A stretch of DNA of 64,000 nucleotides from Ktedonobacter racemifer DSM 44963 (GTDB taxonomy: Bacteria > Chloroflexota > Ktedonobacteria > Ktedonobacterales > Ktedonobacteraceae): positions 1,240,001-1,304,000 of the forward strand of contig NZ_ADVG01000001.1 in the NCBI RefSeq assembly GCF_000178855.1. The letters are read 5' to 3'. The position numbers were made by a program, and so were the translations under genes. Positions 34,740-43,337 of this stretch are shown piece by piece. The first letter of the stretch is position 1. Each line of letters begins with the position of its first letter. Below the pieces are notes generated by a model, which did no database searches, was not told where the DNA came from, and saw only the letters and a program-made list of their open reading frames with translations.

Positions 34740-37562
34740 CTAGTAGGTCTGCAGTAACGCGTCCTTAAAATCATGCCTGAGGACGGCTTTGCGAAGCTGT
34801 TCCCAGTGGCGACAGGCCTCATGGTCCTCTTTCCCCTGTCGTACCTGCACTAGACGCTGTAATAACGCACCCACTTTCTGCTGGCACAGCTCGTTTTGGG
34901 GGCGCAACCGCTCATCTTTCTGACGGCGGATCTGCCGATCCAGGTGCACGTTGCGCGCCTGTACCTGTTCAAAGAGCTGGCGCAGGTTCTCCGACTGGAT
35001 GGGGGCACGCGCCAGACGTCGTTCGTCAAAGGCAGGCGAGCAGAACGCCTGAAAATAGCGATCCACTTCAGGGCTGAGCAGCACCGTTTGATCTGGCATC
35101 TCGTTCCAGGTGCGCTCGACGCGTCCCAGTGCCTGAATAAAGGTCGACATATCGTTCAAGAGAGCATCGGTGCGCGTATCCTCATGGGTCCGGTACCGTG
35201 TATTCCAGGTGTCTGGATAATTGAGGATACTCAACAGGTAGCGAAAATCATGCTCGGAGAGCGCTTTGCTGAAGTAGAGCTTCGCCAGGTACCAGATGTT
35301 CTTTTTTTGTGCGGCAGCCTGCTCGTCGGCGGTCGCATCATCGGAAGGCTTGCTAAAGTAGTAGTAGGGCCGCTCTAAGAGCCCGATCACCGTAAAGTCG
35401 CGCCGATCATTATCCGTGCTCTCTGGTGTGGGAAGGTACTGCAGATTGATGCCGTTACCAGCTGAAAGGTACTGAGTAACCAGGATCACTGACCGCCCTT
35501 CCCAGAACAGGCGGTCAAAGGCGGATTGTGCCGCACCGCTATGGCGGACCGCTTTGGCCAGTTCCGCATTGTAAAAGACGATGATCGAGTGTTCGTTCTG
35601 CATCTCCAGGTCATACACCTCAAACCAGCGGTGATCGTCGCGTTTTTTGACCGTAAAGAGCTGATGGTCCGGCCCGGGATAGCGATCAAAGATGAATTTC
35701 ACCTGGCGAAACGTGTTGAAGAACAGCAACGCGTGGGCGGGTGCTGTGGTTTGTTGCTGTTGTTTGAGTTGGGCTTGTATCGTGAGCAGGGCGGAGAAGA
35801 ACAGGCGTACACGTTCCTTGATCGGTTCGCTTGCCGTCACCGCCGCAAAGTCTTCGTCAGTTGAAGCGACCTGCACGAGTTGATCCAGTTGCGACTGATA
35901 GGGGTCGGACGAGTCCAGGTCCTGCACCACTTTGAGGTGGACACGATTGGCGCGCACTTTTGCCTTCTCCTGGTTGAGGGCGTGGACAATGGCCCTCTCC
36001 TCCTCGTCCACTTCCAACAAAATGCGCTTCTCCCGTAACCAGTCAAGGTCGAAGTTATGCACCTGACGTGCGATGTCGACTGTTGCCGAGAGGCCAAAGA
36101 CCAGATGCTGTTTTGCCAGCATATAGAGGATGGCTTCAGGCGTCAGGTACATCCCGTAATGGCGCACATCGACCTCTTCGCGATCGGTCACCTGCTGGAG
36201 GTCCTTGATATCATAGAGGCTGTAGCCACCTTCCAGGAACGAGGCACGCGTCGTCAGTGGCGTTTCGTTCAATCGTGCATAGTTTGACAGGCGCGCCATT
36301 TGCTCCGGGAAGTCTGTTCCCCGAAAACACTGGCGCACAATTTCCCGGTGAATGATGGGGTCCTCTCGTTCCAGCTCCTTGAACAAATTGAGGGCTAAAT
36401 GGCAGGCACGGCTGATTGTGCCAAAGAAGCGCAGGGCAGAATACGGTGTTCCCCGTGCAGGATCTGGCGAGGCGACCAGGTCAAAGGAGCGCTCCGTGCG
36501 GTAGAGGTACAGCGGGTTGGTGCTGATCGTGTGCTGTGTGCGGAAAATGGCCGGTGTTGGACGTGGTCCCTTCGTGGTGCTACGCCTCATCTCAGCGTCA
36601 CGTGGTAGCGTGCTGGTAAAGTGGTTGAGATCAGGGAACCCCAGATGGTGGCGGAGCGGCTCAATGAGCTCGATAATCTTGTTAATTCGATCACGGATTG
36701 GCTGTTGTGTTAAGAGATACGGCTCATGGGGCAGTTTGTGGTACACCATCCTTCGATAGAAGAGTTCCATGAACAAAAAGGGGTCGCTAATTTCGCGTGA
36801 GCGGCAAATCAGATCGACCAGGTCATGCTCTAAAAAGTCAAATTCGTCCAGAAAAATGGTATAGGGGGTGTTATTTTCTCCCTGCAACCGCGTCAGGTTC
36901 AGCGTCTTCTCCCCATCAAAGAAGCCATAGAACGCCTTATGCAGGGTGATCAGCATGATTCTCGCCTCTGGCCTGCGCCTGAAGGCAATCCCGGGGAACA
37001 GTGATTGTATGACCGGGTCATCAAGCAAGCGCTCATAGGCGGCGTTTTTGCCTCGCGTGCCACGTGCTGCAAGGACCGCGGCCCGGAAGGTGTCGAGGAC
37101 GCGACGCGCCTGGCCTTCCATCACGTCTTCCAGCCGTTTCTGGACGTATGGGTCTCGGCTCGAGAATTCTTCCAGGTCCTTGCAGGCCTGTCGCGTTGCC
37201 CCCAAGTCAATGCGCCACGAGCCGTTGTAACGGGAATACGACTCGGCAAAGACGCGAAAGGTGTGATCTCCCAGCATACGGTACAAGGCGCCTCGGTGGC
37301 GTTGAAGCGTATTTTGTACGGCTTCCAGGTCGCGTGGGACCATGACGTACAGAGTGGGGTCGAGTTTTTCCGCCATCTCCACCAGGAGTTGCTTTCGGTT
37401 CGCCATGTACATGAATTTGCGGTCCGCATACTGCGGGTCAGCAACGATGAGTCGGGCGCCATGGGTTTTGCCGAGTCCAGTTCCACCCACGACCGATTTC
37501 AACCCAGTTGCGTGATTTTGCATGGTACGATAGTAGTAAGCAGCGTAATTGTTGCTGTTCAT
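34740..37562 (-). CDS. SF2-like (DEAD/DinG-type) helicase of a putative defence operon
   Basis: A 940-residue protein. Residues 26-33 (GGTGLGKT) are the Walker A motif, right at the N-terminus. TIFLDEFDFLEHDL (DEFD at 239-242) is Walker B, VFGLSATVD (SAT at 492-494) is motif III, SVILVTQYLSAGNGINLQ (~691-708) fits motif V and FIQALGRVERTW (~808-819) is the arginine-finger motif VI, close to DinG-type QxxGRxxR. A long insert separates Walker B and SAT. The N-terminal ATG is at 37562; no strong ribosome binding site is seen. It leads the operon with the nuclease and a third protein. Helicase, nuclease and a partner on one transcript next to other conflict genes suggests phage or plasmid defence. 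Confidence 0.78.
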   Translation of the reverse strand: MNSNNYAAYYYRTMQNHATGLKSVVGGTGLGKTHGARLIVADPQYADRKFMYMANRKQLLVEMAEKLDPTLYVMVPRDLEAVQNTLQRHRGALYRMLGDHTFRVFAESYSRYNGSWRIDLGATRQACKDLEEFSSRDPYVQKRLEDVMEGQARRVLDTFRAAVLAARGTRGKNAAYERLLDDPVIQSLFPGIAFRRRPEARIMLITLHKAFYGFFDGEKTLNLTRLQGENNTPYTIFLDEFDFLEHDLVDLICRSREISDPFLFMELFYRRMVYHKLPHEPYLLTQQPIRDRINKIIELIEPLRHHLGFPDLNHFTSTLPRDAEMRRSTTKGPRPTPAIFRTQHTISTNPLYLYRTERSFDLVASPDPARGTPYSALRFFGTISRACHLALNLFKELEREDPIIHREIVRQCFRGTDFPEQMARLSNYARLNETPLTTRASFLEGGYSLYDIKDLQQVTDREEVDVRHYGMYLTPEAILYMLAKQHLVFGLSATVDIARQVHNFDLDWLREKRILLEVDEEERAIVHALNQEKAKVRANRVHLKVVQDLDSSDPYQSQLDQLVQVASTDEDFAAVTASEPIKERVRLFFSALLTIQAQLKQQQQTTAPAHALLFFNTFRQVKFIFDRYPGPDHQLFTVKKRDDHRWFEVYDLEMQNEHSIIVFYNAELAKAVRHSGAAQSAFDRLFWEGRSVILVTQYLSAGNGINLQYLPTPESTDNDRRDFTVIGLLERPYYYFSKPSDDATADEQAAAQKKNIWYLAKLYFSKALSEHDFRYLLSILNYPDTWNTRYRTHEDTRTDALLNDMSTFIQALGRVERTWNEMPDQTVLLSPEVDRYFQAFCSPAFDERRLARAPIQSENLRQLFEQVQARNVHLDRQIRRQKDERLRPQNELCQQKVGALLQRLVQVRQGKEDHEACRHWEQLRKAVLRHDFKDALLQTY

Positions 37563-37825
37563 CGTAGTGAATGTTCCCTTCTTCTACCGCCACAAGAAAT
37601 GGATGATGTTGAGAAACGGAGAGAGACACAGAATCCGAGGAATGCTCTGGTATTCTTCCTCACCAGCCTCACTTCCAACCGGCACACGAGGACGCGCTAC
37701 AATACTAATGCAGGACCTTTACGACAGGTGATGCACTCTGCTTTGAGAGAGGCATCCTTATAAGATCAAAGGGAACATGGACAATCACTTCTTGAGCCTC
37801 GCCTGAAGTGTTTCCACAACGATGT
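37563..37825. other. upstream region of the helicase operon
   Basis: About 260 bp with no gene of its own. Its left part is the leader of the leftward helicase operon; I find no certain promoter boxes. On the minus strand a short frame (ending 37705) continues across the IS1-like element to the other side, see the finding on its restored 42-codon frame. Confidence 0.35.
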
Positions 37826-39100
37826 GGTAGGACTCCATTAACTGGTGAAAGTGGGAGAGGCTTGCAAAAATTAGGCTCCATTGACAAGATATGGATATGC
37901 AAAAGACCATATTTCCCTCAATGGAGCCATCGAAACAATTTTGCCCTCATTCGATGTGTTGCGCAAGAGGGCAAATCGGGGCAGGCAACATCGTCATTCA
38001 TGATCGCAAGCGAGAGCGCTATCGCTGTACGCGTTGTCGCAAAACCTTCAGCGCGCGCCGAGGAACCATGCTTGAGGGACTGCGCAAGCCAACCGAGCTC
38101 ATTGTCATTGTGGTGACGCTGCTCTCGTATGGCTGTCCGCTTCAAGCCATCGTTCATGCCTTCGGCCTCGATGAACGCACCGTGGCCAGTTGGCGAGATC
38201 GAGCCGGAATCCATTGCCAACAGGTCCATCAAGACATCGTTGAGACCGCCCAATTGGATCTGCAACATGTGCAGGCCGATGAGATCCGCGTCAAAGGCTG
38301 CAAGATGGTCGCTTGGATGGGTCTGGCCATCATGGTCAAGACACGTCTGTGGGTGGCCGGGACCGTCTCACGTACCCGTGATCGCGCCCTGGCTGATCGG
38401 CTCTTGCAACAGGTACGACGCTGTGCAGAGCCCTTGAAAGCGCTGCTGGTCTTGACTGATGGCTGGTGCGCGTATCCGGGCAGTATCAAGCGAGCCTTTC
38501 GTGAAAAGGTGAAAGCGATGCCAGGGCGAGGACGCGCTCGCTTGGTCGTTTGGTCAGAGTTGCATATTGGGACGGTCATCAAGCGGACGCAGAAGAAACG
38601 GGTGGTCGAGGTCACGCGTAAGATGTCGCATGGCTCACAAGAGGAGGCCGAGCGGCTCCTCCAGCAGTCACAAGGAGGCAATGTGCTCAACACGGCTTTT
38701 ATTGAGCGCTTGAATGCCACCATGCGCCAGCGGCTTGCCACCTTGACGCGCAAATGTCGTCAAAGCGCTCGCCACCTGCGTCCACTGGAAACGGGAATGT
38801 ACCTGCTTGGGACGACCTATAACTTCTGTTGGCCGCATCATGAGCTCGGCAAGCCAGTCCATGAGGGCAGAGCCTGCACGCCTGCCATGGCGGCTGGGCT
38901 GACTGATCATATCTGGAGCATAAGCGAACTCTTGCACTACAAAGTGGCTCCTCCTGCATGGGTTGAACCCAAGCAACGAGGACGGCGAAAGAAACAGGCA
39001 CGTGAGCCGCTTTCTGTAGCCGAGCCTGCTCGCCTTCGGCCGCTGGTTCGGCTACGCAAGGGGGTCCTGTGCTCAGCCACCGGTTAGCGGGGTTCTACCA
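37826..39100 (+). mobile_element. IS1-like insertion sequence with 6-bp target duplication
   Basis: Terminal repeats TGGTAGGACTCCATTAACTG (37826) and, on the other strand from 39100, TGGTAGAACCCCGCTAACCG match at about 19 of 23 positions over their full length. The hexamer ACGATG stands just outside both ends (37820-37825 and 39101-39106). Length 1275 bp. Confidence 0.8.
37891..39087 (+). CDS. IS1-like DDE transposase
   Basis: A 398-residue intact frame. An N-terminal zinc finger (CPHSMCC, then RYRCTRCRKTFSARRGT) and a helix-turn-helix (FGLDERTVASWRDRAG) precede the DDE core. LQHVQADEIRVKGCKMVAWM (Asp), LLVLTDGWCAYPGSI (Asp) and VLNTAFIERLNATMRQRLAT (Glu) are the three catalytic stretches. 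The pattern resembles IS1-type transposases with an N-terminal zinc finger; exact family uncertain. The C-terminus is basic (KQRGRRKKQA). It is complete, with good ends, so may be mobile. Confidence 0.8.
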   Translation: MDMQKTIFPSMEPSKQFCPHSMCCARGQIGAGNIVIHDRKRERYRCTRCRKTFSARRGTMLEGLRKPTELIVIVVTLLSYGCPLQAIVHAFGLDERTVASWRDRAGIHCQQVHQDIVETAQLDLQHVQADEIRVKGCKMVAWMGLAIMVKTRLWVAGTVSRTRDRALADRLLQQVRRCAEPLKALLVLTDGWCAYPGSIKRAFREKVKAMPGRGRARLVVWSELHIGTVIKRTQKKRVVEVTRKMSHGSQEEAERLLQQSQGGNVLNTAFIERLNATMRQRLATLTRKCRQSARHLRPLETGMYLLGTTYNFCWPHHELGKPVHEGRACTPAMAAGLTDHIWSISELLHYKVAPPAWVEPKQRGRRKKQAREPLSVAEPARLRPLVRLRKGVLCSATG

Positions 39101-39256
39101 ACGATGTGCCCCTTCCATCTTTTTGTGTTCATTATCACACCAAGTATGTTTTTCTCTTCTCGTATTTGATATTATCTCTACAATAACGTTTTTGGCAATA
39201 GAGTACTACTTTTGGGTATAGCAACGATATCTTTCGCAAAAAGGGGAGAAGTGTGC

Positions 39257-39556
39257 ATGTTAGACAGAACTGTATCCTACCGGTACTTTGTTGGGAAGGG
39301 CATTCCCTCGCTCAGAGAGCCAAGACGCGATGTGTTCGTTGGTATGAGGAGTTCAGGTCACATCGGTCATCAGCGGATGGGGCTTTCCTTGTCAACAAAG
39401 TACCGGTATCGAACACTCATTCGTTGTGCTGGCATGGTACTCATTGTGTACGGGCTCTACTTGGTTGTTTGTGCTCTTACAGCCCAAATTACGGTGAGTG
39501 GAATCATGATTCATCCCCAAAAACACCCTTTCCATCCATATAGCACGTATACATGA
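39257..39556 (+). CDS. small single-pass membrane protein, unknown function
   Basis: A 99-residue frame from the ATG at 39257, with AGGGGAG eight bases upstream. RCAGMVLIVYGLYLVVCALT is one clear transmembrane helix near residues 55-76; the N-terminal half is basic (PSLREPRRDVFVGMR) and likely cytoplasmic. No family recognised. The coding sequence contains an unusual 16-bp inverted repeat (39278-39293 and 39393-39408), coding for YRYFVG and TKYRYR. It could be a real small protein or a fortuitous frame next to the IS1-like element. Confidence 0.4.
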   Translation: MLDRTVSYRYFVGKGIPSLREPRRDVFVGMRSSGHIGHQRMGLSLSTKYRYRTLIRCAGMVLIVYGLYLVVCALTAQITVSGIMIHPQKHPFHPYSTYT

Positions 39557-39617
39557 GATAAAGAATGAAGCTGTTTTTATATAACATGATGTGCTCTTAT
39601 GCATAAAAGGGATATAA

Positions 39618-39690
39618 CAAGCGATATGGTAACTACTCAGGTCCTGTAGGCCGCCGAAAGAGCCAACCTGAGCAGTTACCATATCGCTTG
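39618..39690. repeat. 25-bp inverted repeat resembling IS66 ends
   Basis: CAAGCGATATGGTAACTACT at 39618, running to 39642, is repeated inverted at 39666-39690 with one mismatch and a 23-base loop. The core TAACTACTCAGGT also opens the IS66 element at 40960. It looks like a miniature element or two fused IS66 ends. It lies 91 bp upstream of the beta-propeller gene and could also act as a hairpin in its leader. Confidence 0.55.
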
Positions 39691-39781
39691 ATCTTTTCTT
39701 GAAGGAATGCTATATTCTCTTCTATTCCTATTGTTTTCCAGTCAAGTGGTTCCTTCCTCCCCTCTGAGGAAGCATAAGCCA

Positions 39782-40885
39782 ATGTTTCAACTGGCTCAAA
39801 CGGCCTGGCCTCGTTTCGGAGGCGATCAGGCTAATCGCTCGCTTCTCACCATTGCTGGCCCTCATACCACTCCCCACTGGCACACTATCGCTTTGCCGGT
39901 TCTTGATAGTACGCCTGACCAGGTGAAAAGGGCGTATAATGGCGTGATTGTTATGCCTGATGAGACGCTGCGGGTATGTCATGCAGGCATGCTCAGCGCG
40001 GTCACACTGGATGGCACAATCCTCTGGCAGGTCGACCTCAGGAGCCTCGTCAGGGAAAAGGTGCATTGGATCTCCTCCCTTCCCACCGCCTTGCGAACCG
40101 GTGAAACCCTGCTTTTTCAGCCCGATCACCTGCTGCTGGTTGATCGTGCTGGCAGTGTTCGTCGCCAGGCGTATCGACTGCCTGATGATAATGGATGGGC
40201 TGGCCCCGATGACTCTGGCGGCTCCCCGAATCTGACCGAGAGCGGACTGCTGATCCTTTCTTCCCCTTCCGGTGAAGTCTATCTCTTCAGAGACAATCAA
40301 TGGCAGGAGATTGGGTGCTTTGGCTATGATATCGTCACACCCGCTGTTTATCCTGACCATTCTCTGGCAATTGCGGGCTATGCTGGCAAGGGCTTCTGCC
40401 GAGTGAGCCTGGAAGGTGCCATCCAATGGAGCACATCTTTCCAATACGCCGATTTGCTGCCAACGCTCAACCAGGAGCAGATTGCGGCGGTAGGTTCACT
40501 CAATGATGACTGCTCGGCGTTTTTTACCCCAGATGGGAAGCAGATCGGTAGCTATCCCCATGCTGCCAGGTTTGCGGTCTTCCCTGATGGCGGCTGGGTC
40601 GCGCTCTCCAAGCAACGACTAGCCCGCCTGACGTGCGATGGCAAAGAGCTTTGGGGGCGTGATATCTGCCCAGGCGGCTCCCTTGGCTGGATCGAGCAGC
40701 CGCTGGTCGATCAGGAGGGCTTCATTTTTATCCGTCAGAAGGACGGTTTCCTCTGTTGTGATACGCATGGACAGACGGCCTTTGAAGTGGCTCTCTCACT
40801 GCCTCCGCAAGGACTGCTGAGCATTATCGCTCCCGGCGTGCTGGCGTACGCTCAGGAGAATGAGCTGTTTCTTGGGTATAGCTAA
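39782..40885 (+). CDS. PQQ-like beta-propeller repeat protein
   Basis: A 367-residue protein with repeats ending in short W-rich strands: LDGTILWQVDLRSL, LEGAIQWSTSFQYADL and CDGKELWGRDICPGG, plus SPSGEVYLFRDNQW. These spaced D/S-G-x-x-x-W blades mark a PQQ/BamB-like beta-propeller. The N-terminus FQLAQTAWPRFGGDQANRSL is the usual WPxFGxDxxN opening. I choose the ATG at 39782, with GAGGAAG upstream. The longer frame from 39707 (MLYSLLFLLFSSQVVPSS) would add a signal-like segment but has a poorly spaced site. Likely a scaffold or ligand-binding protein; its partner is unknown. Confidence 0.75.
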   Translation: MFQLAQTAWPRFGGDQANRSLLTIAGPHTTPHWHTIALPVLDSTPDQVKRAYNGVIVMPDETLRVCHAGMLSAVTLDGTILWQVDLRSLVREKVHWISSLPTALRTGETLLFQPDHLLLVDRAGSVRRQAYRLPDDNGWAGPDDSGGSPNLTESGLLILSSPSGEVYLFRDNQWQEIGCFGYDIVTPAVYPDHSLAIAGYAGKGFCRVSLEGAIQWSTSFQYADLLPTLNQEQIAAVGSLNDDCSAFFTPDGKQIGSYPHAARFAVFPDGGWVALSKQRLARLTCDGKELWGRDICPGGSLGWIEQPLVDQEGFIFIRQKDGFLCCDTHGQTAFEVALSLPPQGLLSIIAPGVLAYAQENELFLGYS

Positions 40886-40959
40886 GGAAATCTTTCGCTG
40901 ACAGGAATGCTATTTTTCATGAATGGAAGCTAAACACGGAGAAAAAGACAGGAATCTCA

Positions 40960-42347
40960 TAACTACTCAGGTCCCCGGTTCCCAGGCCATGGGAAAAGGG
41001 GATCTGTTGAAAACAGCCGTCATGGCATCCAGCATCGAACGGCCTTGCTTGCGCATGGTAGACAAATAACTGCGAATGGCGCAAAAGGCGGTGGCCCCTT
41101 GCTCACTGCGGAAGGTGCCGGAAATCTTTTGCTGGACTTTGATCATGCATAAATCACGCTCGGCCAGATTGTTCGTGAAGGGGATCGAGAGACCATCCAG
41201 GAAAGCCAGCACCTGTTCAGCTCGTTTGAGCAGGGCATCCAGCAGATTTTTCGCGGCCTCTTGTTTCTTGCGCCCCGGCTCTTGGCATGCTGGATCTTGT
41301 TCAGGTGGGGACAACGCTCGGTTCACAGCAAAGCCCTGTCGGAGGATCTCAAAATACTGGAGCACGAATGCATCTCGCTCGGCCTAGGGTAGGGCTGTGG
41401 CTCCCTGCGCGCGCCACCGTCCCGCGACCTGGCACATACGTCGAAGTAACTCGTACATGGCTGAGCCCATGACTGTTTGCCCTGCTCGGCCACTGCGACA
41501 CCATCACGCAGCAAATGGGCCCGCAGAGGCTGTGTTCACAGCCATAGTGATCGTAGCTACTCAAGCGATCATGGATGGCGCGACCAGTGTAGTTCGGTAA
41601 CACCCCTACCTCATTCATCGCGGCCTGACCCCGTTTGCGATGCCAGGAATAGAACGTGAGCCAGGCCGTTGCGTTCACATGGAACCAATGCAAGATCCCT
41701 TTGATCCGCCCCCAGTTTCATCCACGTGATCGATGTAACTGCGCAGGAGCAACTCTTTGAGGATGAGCAGGTTTGGGTAGAGTGTGCGGGCTGCCTCTTG
41801 GACCCAGCTGGCCAGCGTCCCCTCCGAGAGGGTGCAACCAAACAGATCCTCCCACACCACACAGACGCGTTCCATGGGCAGCAACTGAAACTGCGACAGA
41901 TACACCACCAGGACCTGCACGTGCGGGCCGTATTGAGCGGGGGCGCGCACATCTGCCGGAAACTGGCCGCGGGTGGAATGCCCACATCTCAGACAGCACA
42001 CAGTTTCGACCCGATGCTCGGTCACTCTCAAGCGTAAGTCAGGAAGCTCGCGGATTTACCGACGTTCGCTGACGTGCTCAGCCACCTCTGCCAACTCCCG
42101 GTGACACGTCGAGTATTCCGCAGGCCGATGCACGATCACCTCATCTGGCTCCTCCACTTGAGCCAGCGCATGGCCCTGGTGCCCAGGCTGGCCCCCAGAA
42201 GGTCTGCTCGTCTTCTGATGAGGTCTGGGCTGGTGCTTCCATCCATCACTCGATGGCGGTTTGTGGCTGTTGTGGCTATCTTTGTCCAGTCGCCGTTCCA
42301 GTTCCTCAATCCGCAGCAGCCTTGAGCGCACTCTTCATTAGTAGTTA
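40960..42347 (-). mobile_element. IS66-family element, degenerate
   Basis: TAACTACT at 40960 and AGTAGTTA ending 42347 are inverted IS66-like termini. The interior is one broken TnpC gene without the accessory TnpA/TnpB genes. No 8-bp duplication is visible. Its right end supplies the stop codon of the lipoprotein gene next to it. Confidence 0.7.
40967..42331 (-). pseudogene. IS66-family transposase (TnpC), multiple frameshifts
   Basis: The N-terminus (RIEELERRLDKDSHNSHKPP, SSDGWKHQPRPHQKTSRPSG) is the leucine-rich plus SxNSxxPPSSD region of IS66 TnpC. The next frame has CLRCGHSTRGQFPADVRAPA, then YGPHVQVLVVYLSQFQLLPM, the zinc finger and start of the DDE domain, and LLRSYIDHVDETGGG. Another frame follows with LHWFHVNATAWLTFYSWHRK, and the last one (stop at 40967) has IPFTNNLAERDLCMIKVQQK, then ISGTFRSEQGATAFCAIRSY, the catalytic Glu end. 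At least three frameshifts. Confidence 0.85.
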
Positions 42348-43001
42348 CCTACCAAGTCCAATGTAGCAATATAAAACACCTGTGGTGATAATAGACCACC
42401 CGTAAAGGATATAGACTGCACCAGGTCTTACGAGCGTTCCATCAACCTCAGTAAAGTAAGATGCGCGAAATTCATTCTTCATCTCAGCGCTGTAGAAATA
42501 ATCAGCAGTAAATCCATATTCCTCAGGACGATAGTGCCCTGTTGTAACAGCATCACTTGGAAGAAACGCTCCACATTTCCTATTTGCATCATGTTCAGAA
42601 AGTGGATTATCGTCAAAGAGAACATTAAATTTTATTTTTATTACCCGTTGTTGAGGAATGGGTTTCTTTATATCATCAACAGTTACCTCATATTGTGCTT
42701 CTGGGAAATGTGGATCTTGCTGAAACTCATAAGTATTAGTGTTTTTATTCAGGGCAAATTCATTTCCTAACACCAATCGGAAATCAGTGATTGAACGACC
42801 TAAGCGTGCTACAGGGTGAGGAATTTCTGGAGAAGGAACGCTCCGAGTAGGAGTGTTGCTCGTCTTCCTAACAGGGATATTCGTAGGCGTGACTGTAAAA
42901 GAGGAGCGTTTTTGTGATGGTTCTCCACATCCTACGAGTAAAGTCACCAGTAGACACAATACAAAAAGGAAGAGGGAGGATGGATGAAATCTCTTACTCA
43001 T
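42345..43001 (-). CDS. predicted lipoprotein, C-terminus altered by IS66
   Basis: 218 residues. MSKRFHPSSLFLFVLCLLVT, then LLVGCGEPS, is a lipoprotein signal peptide with lipobox LVGC. The following linker is Thr/Ser/Pro rich (TPTNIPVRKTSNTPTRSVPS), then a ~150-residue globular part with no known family (ITDFRLVLGNEFALNKNTNT, RAGAVYILYGW-like end). GGAGGG stands before the ATG at 43001; the longer frame from 43070 is less likely. The stop codon TAA (42347-42345) lies inside the IS66 terminal repeat, so the natural end may have been longer by an unknown amount. Probably anchored on the outer face of the membrane; function unknown. Confidence 0.65.
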   Translation of the reverse strand: MSKRFHPSSLFLFVLCLLVTLLVGCGEPSQKRSSFTVTPTNIPVRKTSNTPTRSVPSPEIPHPVARLGRSITDFRLVLGNEFALNKNTNTYEFQQDPHFPEAQYEVTVDDIKKPIPQQRVIKIKFNVLFDDNPLSEHDANRKCGAFLPSDAVTTGHYRPEEYGFTADYFYSAEMKNEFRASYFTEVDGTLVRPGAVYILYGWSIITTGVLYCYIGLGR

Positions 43002-43337
43002 ATTACCCTCCTGTTTCAACACTTTTTTACATCTTTTACACTCTTTCACCTGATATGTTCTTCCTCTCATCTTTCATAGAATACGCAAGCTTCTCCTTAA
43101 TTGCAATACTTTCTCACCAAAAATTTGCCGCTTCTCTCATTGCAGCAGGAGTCGCGATGGAAGTAACAACACGCCCACCGCGACTTCTGCTACAGGGTGC
43201 CTGTATCTATGTGGTATTTGTTGGTCTCTCAGGATCGAGAAGAGATACACATCACAAGCAAACATCCTGGTACTCTCTTGGGTCAATAGATACCCACGCT
43301 CCAGGTGCCATGTTTACCCATACAACGATTCGCTTTG

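Noticed and set aside
37005..37763. 252-residue plus-strand frame
   Set aside because: Antisense to the start of the helicase gene, which has the P-loop and correct motifs.
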